A DNA stretch of 64,000 nucleotides from Pipra filicauda (taxonomy: Eukaryota; Chordata; Aves; Passeriformes; Pipridae). Shown here one piece after another: positions 37,665-52,411 of the stretch. The stretch spans positions 1,196,125 through 1,260,124 of the forward strand of contig NW_024104368.1 in the NCBI RefSeq assembly GCF_003945595.2, written 5' to 3'. The first letter of the stretch is position 1. The number at the start of each line of letters is the position of its first letter. The translations under genes and the position numbers were made by a program. The notes beneath the pieces were generated by a model. That model was given only the letters and a program-made list of their open reading frames with translations. It did no database searches and had not been told where the DNA came from.

Positions 37665-40600
37665 GATGGAATTGCTCAGGATATATAAGCCTCAAGGCTC
37701 CCTTAGCAGGGAGTTCTCTGAAAGCTCAAACCTTGTAATTATTTACAGAAAGGCAAAAACTGGCCAAACCTAAGGCTAGGTGGAGGCCTCCAGAGATGCC
37801 TCCTGCAGTGCTTGTATGTAGGCCTGGGATGGCACTTTTCTGTGTCTGCAGAGGTAGAGGAGTCTTACCTCTCCCTCATCACCCCCAGCCCTTCCTAGCC
37901 CCTGGCATATGGCATTAGCAGATCACTTAATCGGTCTTTTGAGCACAGGACAAAGTAGAAGGCGGTGCTGTATGGGGCTGCATGCCAGGGAGGCTCCTCA
38001 ACACATGCAGCTGGAAAAAAAAGACTTGTTTTCTCTCACCTGATATTTTTGTCTATGCTGATGGAAAGCAAGATGAGCTGCTGTGTTTGGAAATAAGGAA
38101 ACAAAGCTGTCTCCTGTAAGAAAACATTATATGAATGCTTAACTAAGGAACCTTGAATGTAACTAACAGGTAAACGAGTCAATTCTTTCTTTATGGTAAT
38201 GTGTTTTCTATCAATCTCACATACATCTGGAATGAGGGACTGTAGGAACCATTTATTTTTTTCCACTAGTTTTATACCAGTGAGTTCTAAGTCCATTAAA
38301 ATTGTTTCTGCTTTCATCCCACTTTTAATCAAGCTGGGCCATAAAAGATTCAAAAAGGGGCTCACTTTTATATAAGTAATGAGAATGTCCAAGAGTTAAT
38401 GCCAGCCATAAACTCAGAAGTGATATAATCCTCCCATCTGAGATTTAACCCAATCTCCAGCTCAGTCTCGATGAGATTTGATATGAAGAATATACCCACA
38501 GTGGGGTTTTGAGCACTTTAGCTTGAGGCGCTTTTAAATGCCAACTGCCAGAAAGAGCATCTCACTCAATATATCTGCGGCCTGATCTGGTCTAGTGAAC
38601 CCAAGCAGGCAGGAACAAGCTGAGCTGATCCCACCATGGCTGGGCAGGTCAAGCTGTTTTGCATGAGGAATGGCCTGTGACAAGACAGAAGGGATCAATC
38701 TGTGTCAGCACTTAACGCTTTGCTCGCCTACATTTGTCAGTGTGGTGGACTCTGAAGTGAGCTGAATTCACACAAATACTGCTCTTTCTGGCTGTCAAAA
38801 ACTAGATAGTTTCTGGTAATTTTTAATACAGATACATGATTCTGACGATAAACTTGGCAAAAAAGGTTGAAAATCCAGAATAAGCAGGTCATTTTTGCTC
38901 TCTCACGTATGTGAAAGACAGGGCCTGGTACAACAGCCACCCATTCCTGTATGCAGCTACTGAGCAAAAGTAATGCATCTTCTGCCTTTCCCTTGACTAC
39001 GTTAGATTTTTAATTTACTGATCAAGAAGCCACCTTCAATGGCAGTGCTGAGTAATTCTCCTGTAATTCAGCTGGTGCAAATCCAAAGCAAACTCACTGC
39101 TAACATGTTCAGCTACCTTTCAATACTTTCAGAAACCCAGCTGGGCCCCAAGCACTCTGTAGTAGGTTTCCATCATGGTGGGCTGGCAAACTTCATACTC
39201 TCTGCATGTCACAATAACTGTAACTTTGGCATCTTAAACATGCTATGTACCCTGTATCCATAAATTTGGGCTCATTTCTCCCTAATTGCTTTTGAGGAGC
39301 AACATTCCCAGCCTAAAAGGGTGCTAAGAGAGAAGGACTGCATCTAGGCTCCAAGAAGCCTACAGTTAAAGCAATAATATACCAAAAAAATCCTTGTTAT
39401 TTAGTTTCTCTTTCCCAGGAGGGAGAAAGAAAAAGGTAATACCAGCCATACATTTAAGTATCATCCTGACTTTTTCATAACACTTTATCATTGCTATAGC
39501 AACCAAAATGACTATTAGGAAGAGTGGATTAGGTCTGCAGATGAGGCGCAAACAGAAGGAGCAAGTAGACTACCAAACTATGACCTCATTTGCACAAGAA
39601 TGGCCTTGGTAATAGAAAGCCAACAAAAACCCAATAAAGTAAGCATGAGATCCTGGTGGCATGCTCTCTCAAAACAGTATGAGAGAAAGCAAAGAGGCTT
39701 ATTCTGCAGTCCTGTATGTGGGTGCGCAGCAAAGGCCGGGTGCTGGGACTGCGATTGCAAAGGTCAGTGCATTCCCAGGGACCCAAAAAACAGAAAGATC
39801 AGGGCTGTGAGTGCCTGTTGACCACCTCGAGTCTTCTCCCTGGCCAAGTGCTCTTGGGATGTGACCCTTGGCAGCTGTCTGGCTCGGTGTTGGCAATGAG
39901 CCTAATATCCTCAGCAGGCAGCAGTTATCATTGTTTATTTTTATTTATTCACTTATGGCTGGATCCTCAGCTCTCAGAATCTGTGGTGCAACACAGATCT
40001 TTCCCAAAAAATCCCACAGCCTTGTGTCAACCTTGCTTTCCTACATTTCACCAATAATAGTCCCTATACAAATCCCTGTTCTGCTGTCTCCTGAAGCATC
40101 TGACCCCAGCACATAGCTACCACTCTTTATTTGCCTTAGTTAGGGTAACTGCCTTAAATCAGCTGTGCTGGAACACCCTTGGTTCTGCTAGTCAAAGGTA
40201 CCATACTGAAAGCAAATGCATTCTGTTTCCAAACCCCTATCATGCCTGTATATGCGTGGAAGCATAAATTTGGGGTTGAAAAAAGATAGAGCTTCAAACC
40301 CTCGGGTTCACCTGGGCATCCATCTCCTTTTTCGGTAAGATCAGATCATCACAACCAGTAAACATTTAACAGCAGAACTCACACCTCTACAAAACATTCC
40401 CTACAACCACACCAGCACAACTACAGTCCTAAGCCTCCTTGTTTCCACTGATATTCCATGAAAACTCAGCGCAAAACACAGCTACTCTGATATCCAAAAT
40501 TACATTCAAATTAAGGTTTCTGGAAATGGCAGTGCTCAGTTCAAGATTTCCTAATGCTGGATCTCATCAAGTGAAGGATCTACACAGGCTGTGATCACAA

Positions 40601-43600
40601 GGAAAAAGGAAGGATATTCTTTCAGAAGGTAACTATTAGCTGGATAACACGCAGACACTCCTGTCCCTCTCACAGCATTCAGCAGTCCTCACGATTCAAG
40701 TCCTGCAGATCCAGCCTTACTGGATTTAAAAAGCTATGAGAAGGAATGGGCTGTGCTCAGGGTACAGTGGGAGATCTGGAGGGTTGCATTTTTGACTGGC
40801 AAACTGAGAAAAACTGTTTAGAAAACCAATCAGGACAAAGAAAAAGAAAATCCCACAATTTTTATCATCACTGTAACCACACACAAAGGATTCAGATAGC
40901 TACAGTTAGCTGCTTTCTATGCCTACGAAAGTAGGTATTATTTTAATGACAGTATGCAACCAAATGGTATCATTTTCTTTCCTTTCTAAAGTAGAAATTG
41001 ACTTCCTTGATGTGGGACACAACACTGAATGTAGCAATAATTTTTTGGAAGAGATTGCTGTAATGACTGCAATGGGAAAACTGCACCTTGTTAAACACAA
41101 GTATGGTTTATCCACTCACTGAAAGCAAAGGATGAAAATTATGATGACAAGCACATGTTGCCAGACTCTAGACTGCATCATTCAGGAACAAAATTCAAAT
41201 AATTTCTTGTAGGCTGCTGGCTGACAAAGCCCCACAAAGACATTTAGGTTATTTACCTTGAATCATCTGCATGGTCTACCTAACTGGAAAGGAAATGGAT
41301 CCAACTGCCCCTCCTGATTTTCTGAAAAATACTGCCATTCTGCATGGCTCTGCCTGGCTGAAAAGGGCTTGAGGAACACTGCTTTAGCTGGGATCATCTG
41401 TCTGCACAGCTAACACCACCATCATGTATCTTCTTTGACTTCTGGTCCTTTCAACTGCACACCAAAATCAGCTATGTGCATTTTAGCACGGGATGGAGAG
41501 ATTTCCCCCACTGCCCAGGAGACGTGGCAGAAGTGCAGTTTTGCTGAGAAAGAAGACCAGGTTAGTTTACAAATTTAATTGCACAAACTAGTAAATCAAA
41601 TGAATGCTTAAAAAATGTCCATACAAAATCAGTATTTTCCAAATGAAATGTTTTCCCTTTTTGTTCCAAAAGAGTGGCTTGTATGAAAGCTTACTTTGAC
41701 TTTTTTGTATTATGTTATTTTTATTTGAGTAGAAACAAAAATAGTTTAGAAAAAGCACAGCTGAGTAGTAACAAAATGTTTCATTGCCTCTGACACAGTA
41801 AATCTCAAAATGTAGATTTTCTTGGGCATCTTTGTTTGTTTCAGAAGAAAACATATGTACTATTTTTGGTCAACCTTAATCCTGTTAACAGTCTCTCTGC
41901 ACTGATTTCAGTTTGTACATTCTGGCTGGTTCTGTACATCACTTAGTATCAATTTATTCCATTTTACTCCCAGTGAAACAAAATACATTCAAAGTAGGCT
42001 TGTAGAAGTCAAAGCCCTAGTTTCTTTTATAGCTTTTCTTCCTAGCATTCCATAGCATCCTTTTCTTAGTTACAGGTACAGTTTTCAAGTATTTAAAGAA
42101 TCCTGGTCTTCCATATGTTTATTCCAACAATGAATGCAATTATGAAAAGTGAAATCACACATATTTGCTGGAAGACAACAGGTATTTTCAGCATTTTTAC
42201 TAGTTCTCTTCAACAAACACTCTGACATTTAGATTTATCGAGCTGTGTTCTTATAATAGCCAACAGGATTCAGTTAATAAACTTCAATAAACTTCCCTAT
42301 TAAATTTCTCTCAAATAGGTTTGTTGTCACTTGCAGCATCTAATCTATTCATTGTGAAGCTATTAATACTGACTGCAGTGAAATGGAGTTTCAGCAAATT
42401 AGGTTGTTAAGCTCTGGGCCATCTTCTGCCAAATGAAACATCCCGTGCTTTTATGCAGAGACGGGAACAAAAGTATTTCTTTGCCCCTTTTTTCCCTTCC
42501 TTTTTTCTGCAACGATTTCAGATGACAAACCTCTGCTGGATTATAATCTGCAGGCCATGTTCAAAACACACACTTAGTCTAAATCGATTTATAAATATTT
42601 GCTCCCTTACAGATTCCTTCTCAACTGCGTGGAGCAGAAACACTGACCCAGGATAAGGCATTTCTTTATACCACCACTATCCCTTCCAAGGCTTTATAGC
42701 TCGACTCTACCTTGACTATACAACCATGTAATATCCCTAATTGTTCCTGTTTATGATTATTTAGCACTAAACCTGAGCTCTTATCCAAGATGTGCAGAGA
42801 GCCCTGCCTATGGTGGAAACTGGATCATGGTTACAGGAATCTATATAAGCAGCTATGCTTTCTTCCTTCCTCTTTCACAGTCATCATATTAAGACTGCTC
42901 TGCAGCAATACTCTGCCAGATCTAATACTCCCCAAAGCCTGCTCTGATTTCAGAAATTGCCTTGCCCTCACTTTTCCTCTTTAAAACTGATCCACCTAAT
43001 GACTGAACTTCCAATTATATGGCTGTCAATCCTAAAATCAAAGCCAGTTCATAATATCTCCCAAAGGAAGAATGTCATGTCACTCACTGAAATCACTGCA
43101 ACAAATCTCAGTTAACTCAGTCCCAGGCAGCAGAGAGGCAAAATAAGCCAGAGAATATCAACAATGGAATTACTTCTGCACGTCGGCAGAAATAGGAATT
43201 AAATTTCCTAAGTTTTTATCCTTGATGCAGAAAATCATAATTTTCCTAGCATGAAATGTACAGTTGACTGGGAAAAAAAAGGAAAATGAAAAAAACAGCA
43301 GAAGTAATTTGCTAGTCTGAAAGGTTGATGAGTTTCAACAAACAGAAAATACTCCTCTGCTGTCATCTACCTGGAATCTCTCTCTACTTGATATGTGATT
43401 TTCAAGATGGGTCATTTTGACGCCATTTTGCTGACATTTAGCCAAACCAACAGTTGCTTAACAGGGTTGCAGAGATTTATGTCTTAAAACCAGCAATCCC
43501 TCATGACTGATTCGGCATATGGACTATTCCCACCAAATACGCCCTCCATCTGGGCAATGGGCCCCAGGAAGGGGTATCCATGGGGTCAGGGGAAGATGAG

Positions 43601-46600
43601 CATGTCTGTAAGAGTTACATGATGGAACAGAAGAAGCAGAGGGGCATGGGGGATGAAAACAAAGAGCTTCATTAGGAAAATGCCAGTGGTGGTGCGAGGG
43701 GGAGGTAAAGGAACAGCCTCTACACTGGGTAAACTGAAGTTTTAAAGTCCTGATATAAATCGACTACGCTACTTCTTTTGCAGTCTCTCCCTGGTGTTGT
43801 GAGCACTAATACAAGCATCCATGGCTCTGGGACAACAAGAACTCTTGAACACAAATCTGTCCAGCAAAGAGCAGAAATTGCAGGATTCAAGCTACTATGG
43901 CAGGATGAGATGTTAGAAAACAGCTTGTAGGCTTGCTCTGGATTAGCAAAGAAGTGACACCAGGGACTCTCCCCTGCTTCTTAGCCATTGATTTCCACCA
44001 AACAGCCAGGGGACACTTACACACCTCTGAAAATCCCCTTCTCAAGTGGTAGCCTAGACTGAAAATAAACAAAAATGAACTTGTAGTCATATTCTACAGG
44101 GGGGAAGCAAGTGGCCTTGCTGTTGCTGTTTGTGGCTAAACCAGGGACCTCCAGGTTCCAGGACTGATGAATCACTTGAAACAAAGAATAAATTTCCCAG
44201 GACTGTGGGCTTTGCAGTGAGCAGGGAGATGCTCAAGGGCAAGGATTGCTGCATCCCTCAGGTTCATGAAGCACCTTGCCCCTGCCAACTCAGCAATGGT
44301 GAGCAAGGACAGCGTTAGGCAGTGACATCTCTCAGTGCTCTGCACAAAGGGACAAGTTCTTGGCAAAAGTGTTCTGTCTTAGTTTTAAAGCAATGATGAT
44401 GAAGAAATGAGATCGGCACATTGGCAGATGATGGCCTCTGAATGGTCACACTGAAAACAGAGCACAAAGCATCTAAAGCATCTCGAGGGGGAGTTCAGAC
44501 ACATCTCTTGCTCTACACCACATCCCCAGCTCTGCAGTGATGGTACTGACAAGACCAAAGTGTCTGCAGAAGACAAACACCTTTCTTTAGTCCAGTTGTT
44601 TTTGAACAGTTTAGCACTCAGAAAATAAAAATAATGCAAAGTATTTTTATATCCATGAATATTTTGGTGAGTTCCCTCTAGGCATCTGCAGATGTATTCA
44701 TGAACAAGGCAAGCAACCACAGGTAAGTTGGACATCCTGTGAATCCTCTGCACTGAACCTGCCTACCCTGGTATGGCAAGAGGAACAAGAATAAATGGGA
44801 AAAAAAAGTCATCACTAACTTTGCCTGCCAACATGCATGTTCATATAACCATAACTCACTAATTTAAAATGGAGTCCCCACACCCTAAAATGATCTCTCT
44901 GAAAGACATGTCATGAAAGCTGACTGACTTCACAGGAGGAATGGGGGCATTGTTTACTGCTAACTTTAAAAGGAAAACAAATGCAAAGACAACAAAGAAA
45001 GTATTCATTCTCTAATATCTTTAAGCCATAAGAAGAGCCATAGGTGTTACTCAGAGCAAGTAAGGAGTGTTTAGACAGACTGTGATAGATCAGTTGATGG
45101 TGCTCTCTGAATATCCTATCAAGCTGAGTAAAGGCATTTCCACCTCTCCCAGAGCTTCACTGCTTGCTATTTGTTTTATATGCAACATAGATTCAACACA
45201 AATCTATCATACCGGTCCTATCAATCCATCAAGGAGTGAACAAGCATCTTGAGAAAGACTGACGCATGACAACAGCAGTGCTTCCACGGTCCAAATTTCC
45301 ATCCTCTCTCCACTTTATCTAGGCACTAGCAGCAAAGGGTCAGCATGGCAAACAGGTTATAACAAGCTGCAATTGCTCTTTGAAGTGTACCAGGGATGGG
45401 GTTTGAGATCCCTGGAGGAATCAATTTCTGCTCCTTCCTCTTCTTTCTTTTTTTTCCTTCTCACCTGCTTGTCTGTGCTTTTAATTACACCAACATCTAG
45501 CCTGTTTTTACTGCTGTATTGCCAAGTTATGTCCAAACCATGACACCCACCACCCCTGCAGACAGCTAAACTGAAGCATCTTCATCTTGCAACACTGAGA
45601 TACATCCAGTGGTCCACACCTCTCAGCAGAGAGGTCAGATCTGGGGAGAGTGACCCAAACCTGACTCATTGCTAAACCGCAGCTTTCATCTTCTGGAGTG
45701 ACAGTCTCCTACCCAAGCAAGAATTTAACCTACTGTGTTTTCTAAATATGTGCTTCCTAAAAATGCAGGATAATACAGCCACCTGAAGATAATTTAAAAC
45801 TTCACCCACACTCCCTACAACACACACAGTTGTCCCTGCTGAGTTCACAGCGCAGATACGATTTCAGCCTGGAAATCACAGCTTAATTATATTTTTGGGT
45901 GGGTGGAAGGAATTTGATGGGAGACTTCATTTAGGAAACAGTCAGGTCTCGGTTGGGTTAGAAATCAGGATATTAATGGTCTTCATTTTAATTTTCCTCT
46001 CTGACTCAGATTCCCACTGTTTGAATTTGAGCTCAATTTGTTCTGTTCATTATGAAGAAATCCACATGAATTTGACATTAAACTGATTACCTCTGAAAAC
46101 AGTAGCAATAATTTCCCTTTTTCCTGTGTGTGTTTCAGATTAAGTCTTTGTGGTTGATATAAAAACGCAGGGGAGAAATAATAAAGCAAAAGGAAATCAA
46201 GTATTTATTCTGGAAGGCTACTTAGAAGAGGAAACATGCAATGACACTTATGCATTTGGGAAGAAAAGCAAGGGGCAGGGACAAACAATACCCTCATTTC
46301 CATTTCCCACTTCAGCCCATTTTCATGGGAATAAACAGGGGATGAATACGGCTTTCCTAGCCAGGAATAATATCTGGTGTGCCAATAGTGGGGATCTTAG
46401 GGATTTGTGATGACTCTTTGATGGGTTTTACTGGCATGCTCTCTCATGAACAGACCCTTAGGGCCACAAGAATGAATTTGTATTTAAGACCTACCATCCT
46501 TCAGTAAGAGCTGCCAGAGGTCCTAGGCTCCAATCTGCAAGAGCTGTTGGCATTCTTATGACCCCCATAGGCCTTAGTGGTCTCAATGAGACCCATCAGG

Positions 46601-49600
46601 GACCCACACCCCTGCTCGGTCCTCGGCACTCAGTCCTTGCCTAGTGTCTGTCTCCTTGGACCTGTACTGTAGCTCAGTTTCCAGCCCTGTCTCTGCCACG
46701 ATCTTCTGCTGGTCTGGGCTGGAGCCTTGACCTAGTTCATCCCTCATCTTGCCCAGGGCTGTCAGCTCTGCCTTCTGGCTTAAGCCCCCATGGCACCATG
46801 ACCCATCAGAGAGGGTTTGGCTGGTGCTTGACATCTCCCAGCTCTCAACTCTTCTCCATCATGAAACAGTTCTGCTCTTACAGCTCCCTGATGTTTCCTG
46901 TCTCTCAGACGAGTGGAGCAACAATGTAAACCACCAAGAAGTTCCTCCAGGAGACCTCCACGGATGAGAGTGGTGGGGATGGTGAGCAGTGCTTTGGGGA
47001 TGAGCAGACGTAAAGCATATATGCATATAGCCAAAAGAAAAGAGGTGCACATATTCCTGTTTGTATAGCAAGACATCTATTGGAATAAACTATTAAACTT
47101 GCTGTCTAGTGTGTAAGCCAAGACTCAGAGCATTACAACGGGAGTACGGCACTTGACCCAACACAGACTCCTGGAGTAGTTTCTGTTTTCTATGAAATCT
47201 GGTGGCTTTACCCCTAGCCCATTTATTTCCCTGAAGAGGGAAAAACTATTAAGATACAGTAAGTGTTTGCTATGAATGAAGTCATAATTGCCCTTATCTG
47301 CAAACCTGAATGAATATACATAACTCCATCCGTGCATTTTTCTATAACAAAGCACTGCCTTGGACCAGTGACAAAGTCCTTGGTCTCTGCTGCTCTTGAG
47401 TCTCACCAAAACAAGGAACATTCCTTTCTTTAAAGGACAACTTCTATTTTCTCTCTGGAAACAAAAAAAATCACATACTTCCCTCTGCCCCTAACTTGAA
47501 AACTCAAAGGGTAACAGAGTACCATATAGTTAATGATGATTTTTTTTCTCTCTCACTTTCCTCATATCCAAAGAGAGACAGTAATTACTGTATTGTCTCT
47601 CACCTAAGACATGGATAAAAAATAAGCTGGTGTCACATGGCTGTTTCATGCTATGACTGCTTGTTTGCAAGGCTGGCTGAGCTATCCAAGTACTTTTTGA
47701 CAGCAACACTTCAAAGGTGCAAACAGACCCATTCCTCAAGACCCTGAGGTGGCCAACTGGATGTACCCAAAGCTTGGGCCCGTGCTGCACTATCAGGGCT
47801 CAGCAGTGCTTATGCTTGCAGCTGTCCCCTGGCTCCTCTTGCCATCTGTGCCATGATGACAGATACCCCAATTTCTCTCGCTGGCTCCGTCTGTGGGTCC
47901 AGCACACGTCCATGATTAGATTAACAAAACACAAGTACAGCAGAATTGGAACAACAGTGATGCTGTTAATTGCTTTTAATCTCTAGCTCTTTTTAGAAAC
48001 TGTCCTTAGCCCAAGAATCAAAAAATCTGCTGTTACAACCAAGCAGTCATCTGCTCCACTTTCTCCTCATGAACTTAACACAAAGGAAAACTGTCTGTTG
48101 TTTTCCTTCATACATTCTACTTTTCAGCCTTCAAAGTAATAAGCTTTAGCAAACAGTCCATCCTGCACGCATCCCTTTTGTTCTAATGCATCTCTTTTGT
48201 TCTAGTTTTACAGCACTGTACCCAAGTGCCTGTACTAGGACCACATGCTAAATACCCTACAGGGAAAGGGAAACTTCATTTTTCTACTCATGAGGTAATC
48301 AGCTTGGTTCAGCTTTTACACCCCTGAAGTTTTCAGCACTGGGAAAAGAAATGCAGAGCACAGGTTGGATGTGAAATAGATGGCAAAAATATCCAGCCAC
48401 ACCCATTCTATGAAAAATTGGGCAAGGTTGCAGAGTGGGAGTGCAAGGAGCAGAAATCTACCTGGATCCTGAAACTGAGACCATGACCATGGGGTGGACA
48501 GGCATGCTCTTCATTCACCAGTAGAAGAGGAAACCCATGGCCAGTTTCTGTTCCCTTCCTCCTGATTTCAGTGGTATAACAACTCCAAATCCACACCACT
48601 ACTAAGCCATAATGAGCAACAATGGGAAACAAAGCCAGATCTATTTTTTACTAATCCATAATTAGATGCTACCTTCAGGAAATATCTGAAATAGTCTTGT
48701 ATGCCTTAGGATAAAGTGAGTATAGTTTTCATTACAGAACACATTACATCAGGCAAGTTTGAGGTTATAACTGAAATTCCTGGTATGATAAATGAGAATA
48801 TGAAAAATAACATTATGATTAATTACTTGGGGGGGTGGGAATAGTAGATAAAAGAGGATATGAAGCTGAAAAGAGCCATAAACAGTGTCATATCTGCTAA
48901 ATCAGAAAAAGACATAGCTGTATGTCTAAAGGAGGGATGTACTAACACAGACACCATCTTCCAGACTGATGCCCAGGAGCTTCATGAAGGAAGAAGAGGG
49001 GATGTGATGTCACACAGAGATGCTGGCCATCATACAGGAATATGGATAGCTAGAGCAGTCTTGCCTAGCTATGCTATCATGTAGGGATGTTATCACGTAG
49101 CAGGAGGCTGCAAATATGGTGAATAATATCAGGGACAAAACAGATTTAAGTGAGAAATTTAAAGACACATCCAGCTGGAAGATGTCTCACTGCTTTCTGC
49201 TCTCACAATAGAAACATGAAAACTCAGCGCTGGCCCAGGACATGGAAAAGTGGAGTCAGGTCAGGAACTGGATAATAGGGTGGTTATGGGGAGAAAGGAT
49301 CATTTTCTCCCTGTTTTAGAATAGAGGATGCTGTCTGAAGGTTCTGGGAAAAATGCCAGCACAGACAGAATGTTTTACTTGGGATAATACAGATACTTTC
49401 ATGTAAAAGGTGTCTAGGCTGGGAAGGCTGGAAAGGGATTTCTGAACAGGTATGCAAGCTGGTTGTATCAACCTCGGGCAGGGAAAGATTCTGACCATAC
49501 AACTCAAGGCTCACACTTCAACCCCCTGAGCTTTTATTGCATGCTTGTAAATAAAACATTAATGAAACAGCTCCTTTAAAGATGGATATATATTTAAATA

Positions 49601-51037
49601 TTAAGAAGAAGACAACTGTGAAAACCGCAGTGCCCCGCTGCTCTGTTCACACTGCAGCTCTCTGGAGAGTTTTGTCTGAGCAAAGCCCTAAGACCACAAA
49701 TGTTGCTTTTCAGCTGAAATAAACAGGATAAAGAGAGAAATACCTGGAGCCCTGTGCAGATGGGATTACTGTTGATGTCAGGTGCATTTTCCATATGGAT
49801 CTGACCACCTGCTGCTTTGGAGATGCTATTTCCCAAATAAATGCTTTTAACCTCCACTTTGCAAATACTTCGACCAGAAAAGAAAAAAAAACCCCAACAA
49901 CAATAAATATTGTGTCTGCCTGCGTGAAGAAGAGGGAGGATGACCCTGTATAATAGTACAACTTATTCAAGTCACTTCAGTGTTCCACCTAAAAGGCTTC
50001 CCTTCCGAGATAGTTATCAGGCTGCTTCTGCAGTCAGTAGAGAGATCCAGGCCCTCCGGATGATTCATCTCATCCAATGTTTCACAAGGAAAATAGTTGG
50101 ATGAAATCTGCTTTGAAGATGCCTCCCCTGGCACTTCATTTCCCAAATGACCTTTAAATAACAGGTACATCTAGTAACAGGCTCTCACCACACTGGGATG
50201 AAGATTGCCCACTTGAAATCTCTTCACAGTTTTCCCATTTTATGGTCATACTTCCTGCTTTGCACAGAAAAAAATGTACAACTGAAAAAGAAGAGATACC
50301 TTTCTTTTGCTGACGAGCCCAGAAGATCCTTTTTGCTAAAGCATATCCCTTGGTAGCCTCAGTTGCATCACAGAGCAAGTCAAATTCTGTGCTAACTAAA
50401 GGAGCAAACATTTTATGCATAACACATTTTGGTTTGCCACTGAGACGGAGCAATGGATGGCCAAGGGAAACCGGCGCTCGCTGTAATCTTTGTGTGACAA
50501 CTGATTCCCCTCTGTATTAAACTCAGAGAAGCCTGGCTGGTGCTCTCCAGTCTTTAATACAAAGACAGAGAGACATGAGGACAATAAATGCGGATAAATC
50601 AGGCATTTGCCGCAATTGTATCTTTTAGTCAACTTTATTAATGAATCTTCAGTGCAAAGTGAAATTATCCCAGGACAAAAACACCAGCAAGTTGAAGTAC
50701 AGTACATTTCCATGTTAACTACACTACCTTCCCCTTTGCACTGATTTGGGCAGTACGTATAATGTTCAGAGAATGCAATCATATGCCTCTAGTTCCCCAG
50801 TACTCAGTAGCCAATATTATTAACAGCACAGTCAAAATCTTTCAAGCTTATCCTCAGGCAAAACTCACCCTAAAATCAGTGGAAATTTTGTGGTGAATAA
50901 AGACTGAATAAGAACCAAAGTCCCAACTCAATTCTCACTTGAGATTTGCAGATCAACCATCAGGACTAGAAATATGTTTGATTTTTATCATCATAAGATG
51001 TGATAAACTGAGAAAATGATTCGAGCTAATTAAGAGA

Positions 51038-51043
51038 AAACAG
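51038..51043. repeat. Target-site duplication, left copy (AAACAG)
   Basis: Identical to 51551-51556 on the other side of the solo LTR. Six bases is a usual duplication length for many avian retroviral elements. Confidence 0.8.
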
Positions 51044-51550
51044 TGTAAGGTCAATATGACCCGGAGAGAAAAGAAAAACAAGTCGTAAAACTTAATTGGG
51101 CCCCTATAAAGAGATAAAACAAGTTACCTCCCTTTTACCTTGTGTAGGATTTATAATGAGAGAATTTTGTTTAGTTAGCTAGATAATAGCACCTTTCTTA
51201 AAATTTATAACTTTGTATAGATAACAAGCGAACATCTGCTGAAAGTCTGATTTAACAATATATTATGGATGCTTATAGATAACATTCTTGTTAAGAAATA
51301 TCTGTGGAATGTCTGACCTAACAATGTGTAATGTTTATACTCATGTACCTAACAATGTGTAATGTTTATACTTATGTATAATGAATATTCATGTAGTAGC
51401 TGGAAATAAATGTAGAACAAATGTCTTCTTTGGGTGTGACAGGCGTTGGGAGTTGTTGAACCCCTTCCCTGATCACCCAGCGCTGAATTTGCTTTTATCA
51501 TATAATAAATTCTGATTGGAAATTGCCCGACTGGGTTTCTATTTCTCACA
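51044..51550 (+). mobile_element. Solo LTR of an endogenous retrovirus-type element (507 bp)
   Basis: The block starts TGTAAG and ends CTCACA, an imperfect inverted pair with the canonical TG...CA ends. It is flanked by a perfect 6-bp duplication AAACAG. Near its right end ATAATAAATTCTG supplies a poly(A) signal, followed by the ATTGCCCGACTGGGTTTC type of R/U5 sequence, so the LTR points along the plus strand, antisense to ADGRL3. No internal retroviral genes are present, so it is the product of LTR-LTR recombination and cannot move. A 31-bp unit inside it is duplicated. The family name is not certain. Confidence 0.82.
51317..51378. repeat. 31-bp tandem duplication inside the LTR
   Basis: Two copies (51317-51347 and 51348-51378) of a unit starting CCTAACAATGTGTAATGTTT differ at a single base (C/T). 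It lies in the part of the LTR that would be U3, where such duplications are common. Confidence 0.95.
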
Positions 51551-51556
51551 AAACAG
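51551..51556. repeat. Target-site duplication, right copy (AAACAG)
   Basis: Matches 51038-51043 exactly and fixes the right border of the LTR at 51550. Confidence 0.8.
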
Positions 51557-52411
51557 AACAGCTGGGCGCAGTAATCCCAATTCTACCCCCTCTTAATTCC
51601 AGCATCAACTGGGCAGATACACAAAACACAATTTGGAATCTGGTTGCTCAAGGTTAAACTATAAAGTAATTGTACTGGAGAAGAAGGAAAGCAATTTCTG
51701 AGGCTCTTTTTCTGGTATTCCTTTACCATGGCTTTCCTGCAACTCCCTGAAAAAGACTTGGTTTAAAAAAGCTGTTCAGATTTCCTCCAGTGCCAGACAC
51801 CACATTTTCTTTGGCATATACATTTCTGATAGCCTTTCCACCGCAGATGTCTATAAAGTTCACATCAGTCAGTTCTTCAAACTAGATATATTAACACCAA
51901 CACAGACAATTTTGTTCCAAGCTCAGTTTCTTCTTACGTCTATGTTCTGCTGCTCATTTTTGCTTCTGTAAAGATGACAGTATTGCTACATATCCAGGAC
52001 AATCAGGACTCTTGTGATGCTTAACACAGACTGTACAATGCTGTAATGGCCCATTTTCACGGTCAGCAATGAGGCCTGACACATCAGCAGCTTCTGGCAC
52101 TAGCAGTTTGCTGAGGGAAAGGGGAGATTTCAACTTCATTTCATTTCTCTTTTTTGCTTTTCCTAACTTCTTTCCAGAAATGACAATTCTTGAAAATGCA
52201 CATGTAGAAATAAAAAAAAGAAAAGAAAAAAAAGGCAACAGCCACCATAAAACCTCCACCCAGTTATCACTGTAACATTTCTTAGGTGGGAAAACAGGGT
52301 CCAGTGACATTTGAGGTGAGGAGGAAAAGGCAGGGGGGGAAGGGGCCACACATTTCAGACTCCTTTAAGCCATCACAAGAGTTAGAGATATGAAAAATAG
52401 TTTATAATTAC

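Larger units (their letters stand above)
36188..52411 (-). other. ADGRL3: ADGRL3 large intron (about 16.2 kb)
   Basis: The largest intron in the window, with donor GTAATT at 52411 and acceptor CAG at 36188. No other exon, RNA gene or coding insertion was recognised after searching for latrophilin tail motifs. It holds a 21-base T run, a solo LTR near its 5' end and a few short repeats. All open frames are under about 130 codons and look random. Confidence 0.8.

Noticed and set aside
41280..41352. Candidate exon starting Pro-Cys-Arg-Met on the minus strand
   Set aside because: Only a loose resemblance to PYRET, no downstream match to the GVKLN block, and a stop soon after.
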